The notes beneath the pieces are model-generated. The model ran no database searches. It had not been told where the DNA came from and saw only the letters and a program-made list of their open reading frames with translations. The position numbers and the translations under genes are program-made. Positions 5,220 through 5,235 of a stretch of DNA of 5,235 bases are shown piece by piece; the stretch's first letter is position 1; every line of letters starts with the position of its first letter. This DNA is from Bacillota bacterium (GTDB taxonomy: Bacteria > Bacillota > Clostridia > Clostridiales > Clostridiaceae). The stretch is from positions 1 to 5,235 of the forward strand of contig JAJYBA010000120.1 in assembly GCA_021779235.1 (NCBI GenBank), read 5' to 3'.

Positions 5220-5235
5220 AATTGCCTATCAGCAA

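Noticed and set aside
5054..5235. Search for folE or an operon promoter at the right edge
   Set aside because: No GTP cyclohydrolase sequence can be read in any minus-strand frame here, and no -35/-10 pair with good spacing was found.

Overview
The window is AT-rich (the intergenic stretches are almost entirely A/T) with strong purine-rich Shine-Dalgarno sites. It carries folate genes laid out as in low-GC Firmicutes. I read it as a chromosomal segment of a Clostridium-like anaerobe; this comes from base composition and protein resemblance, not from a database search.

Layout. Positions 2-58 hold the last 18 codons of a plus-strand gene that begins outside the window. Eight bases after its stop lies a 188-bp foldback element (66-253), whose two arms pair imperfectly along their whole length. 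A promoter region (about 290-323) follows. It drives a two-gene plus-strand unit: a lactate/malate-dehydrogenase-fold protein with a roughly 110-residue N-terminal extension and an altered active site (356-1600), then a cysteine-containing NADPH-dependent FMN-reductase-like flavoprotein with a second, degenerate flavodoxin-like half (1634-2686). A perfect 16-bp hairpin at 2667-2705 ends this unit. It also serves the convergent minus-strand operon and contains the flavoprotein stop codon in its loop.

The minus-strand operon reads from right to left: an HD-domain phosphohydrolase (4547-about 5029), folP dihydropteroate synthase (3653-4459), and a fused FolB-FolK protein (2734-3552). FolB and FolK convert dihydroneopterin to 6-hydroxymethyl-dihydropterin pyrophosphate, and FolP condenses this with p-aminobenzoate to give dihydropteroate. 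GTP cyclohydrolase (folE) and a Nudix-type dihydroneopterin-triphosphate hydrolase are not in the window. The HD protein sits where a phosphate-removing step is needed, so it is a candidate for that step.

The right edge (5030-5235) has an A/T-only 13-bp hairpin, a possible 33-codon ORF and perhaps the tail of another gene. No convincing operon promoter is visible there, so the transcript probably starts beyond the window.

The items most worth a second look are the unusual dehydrogenase/flavoprotein pair, the HD protein as a possible missing pterin phosphatase with an odd translation start, and the foldback element.
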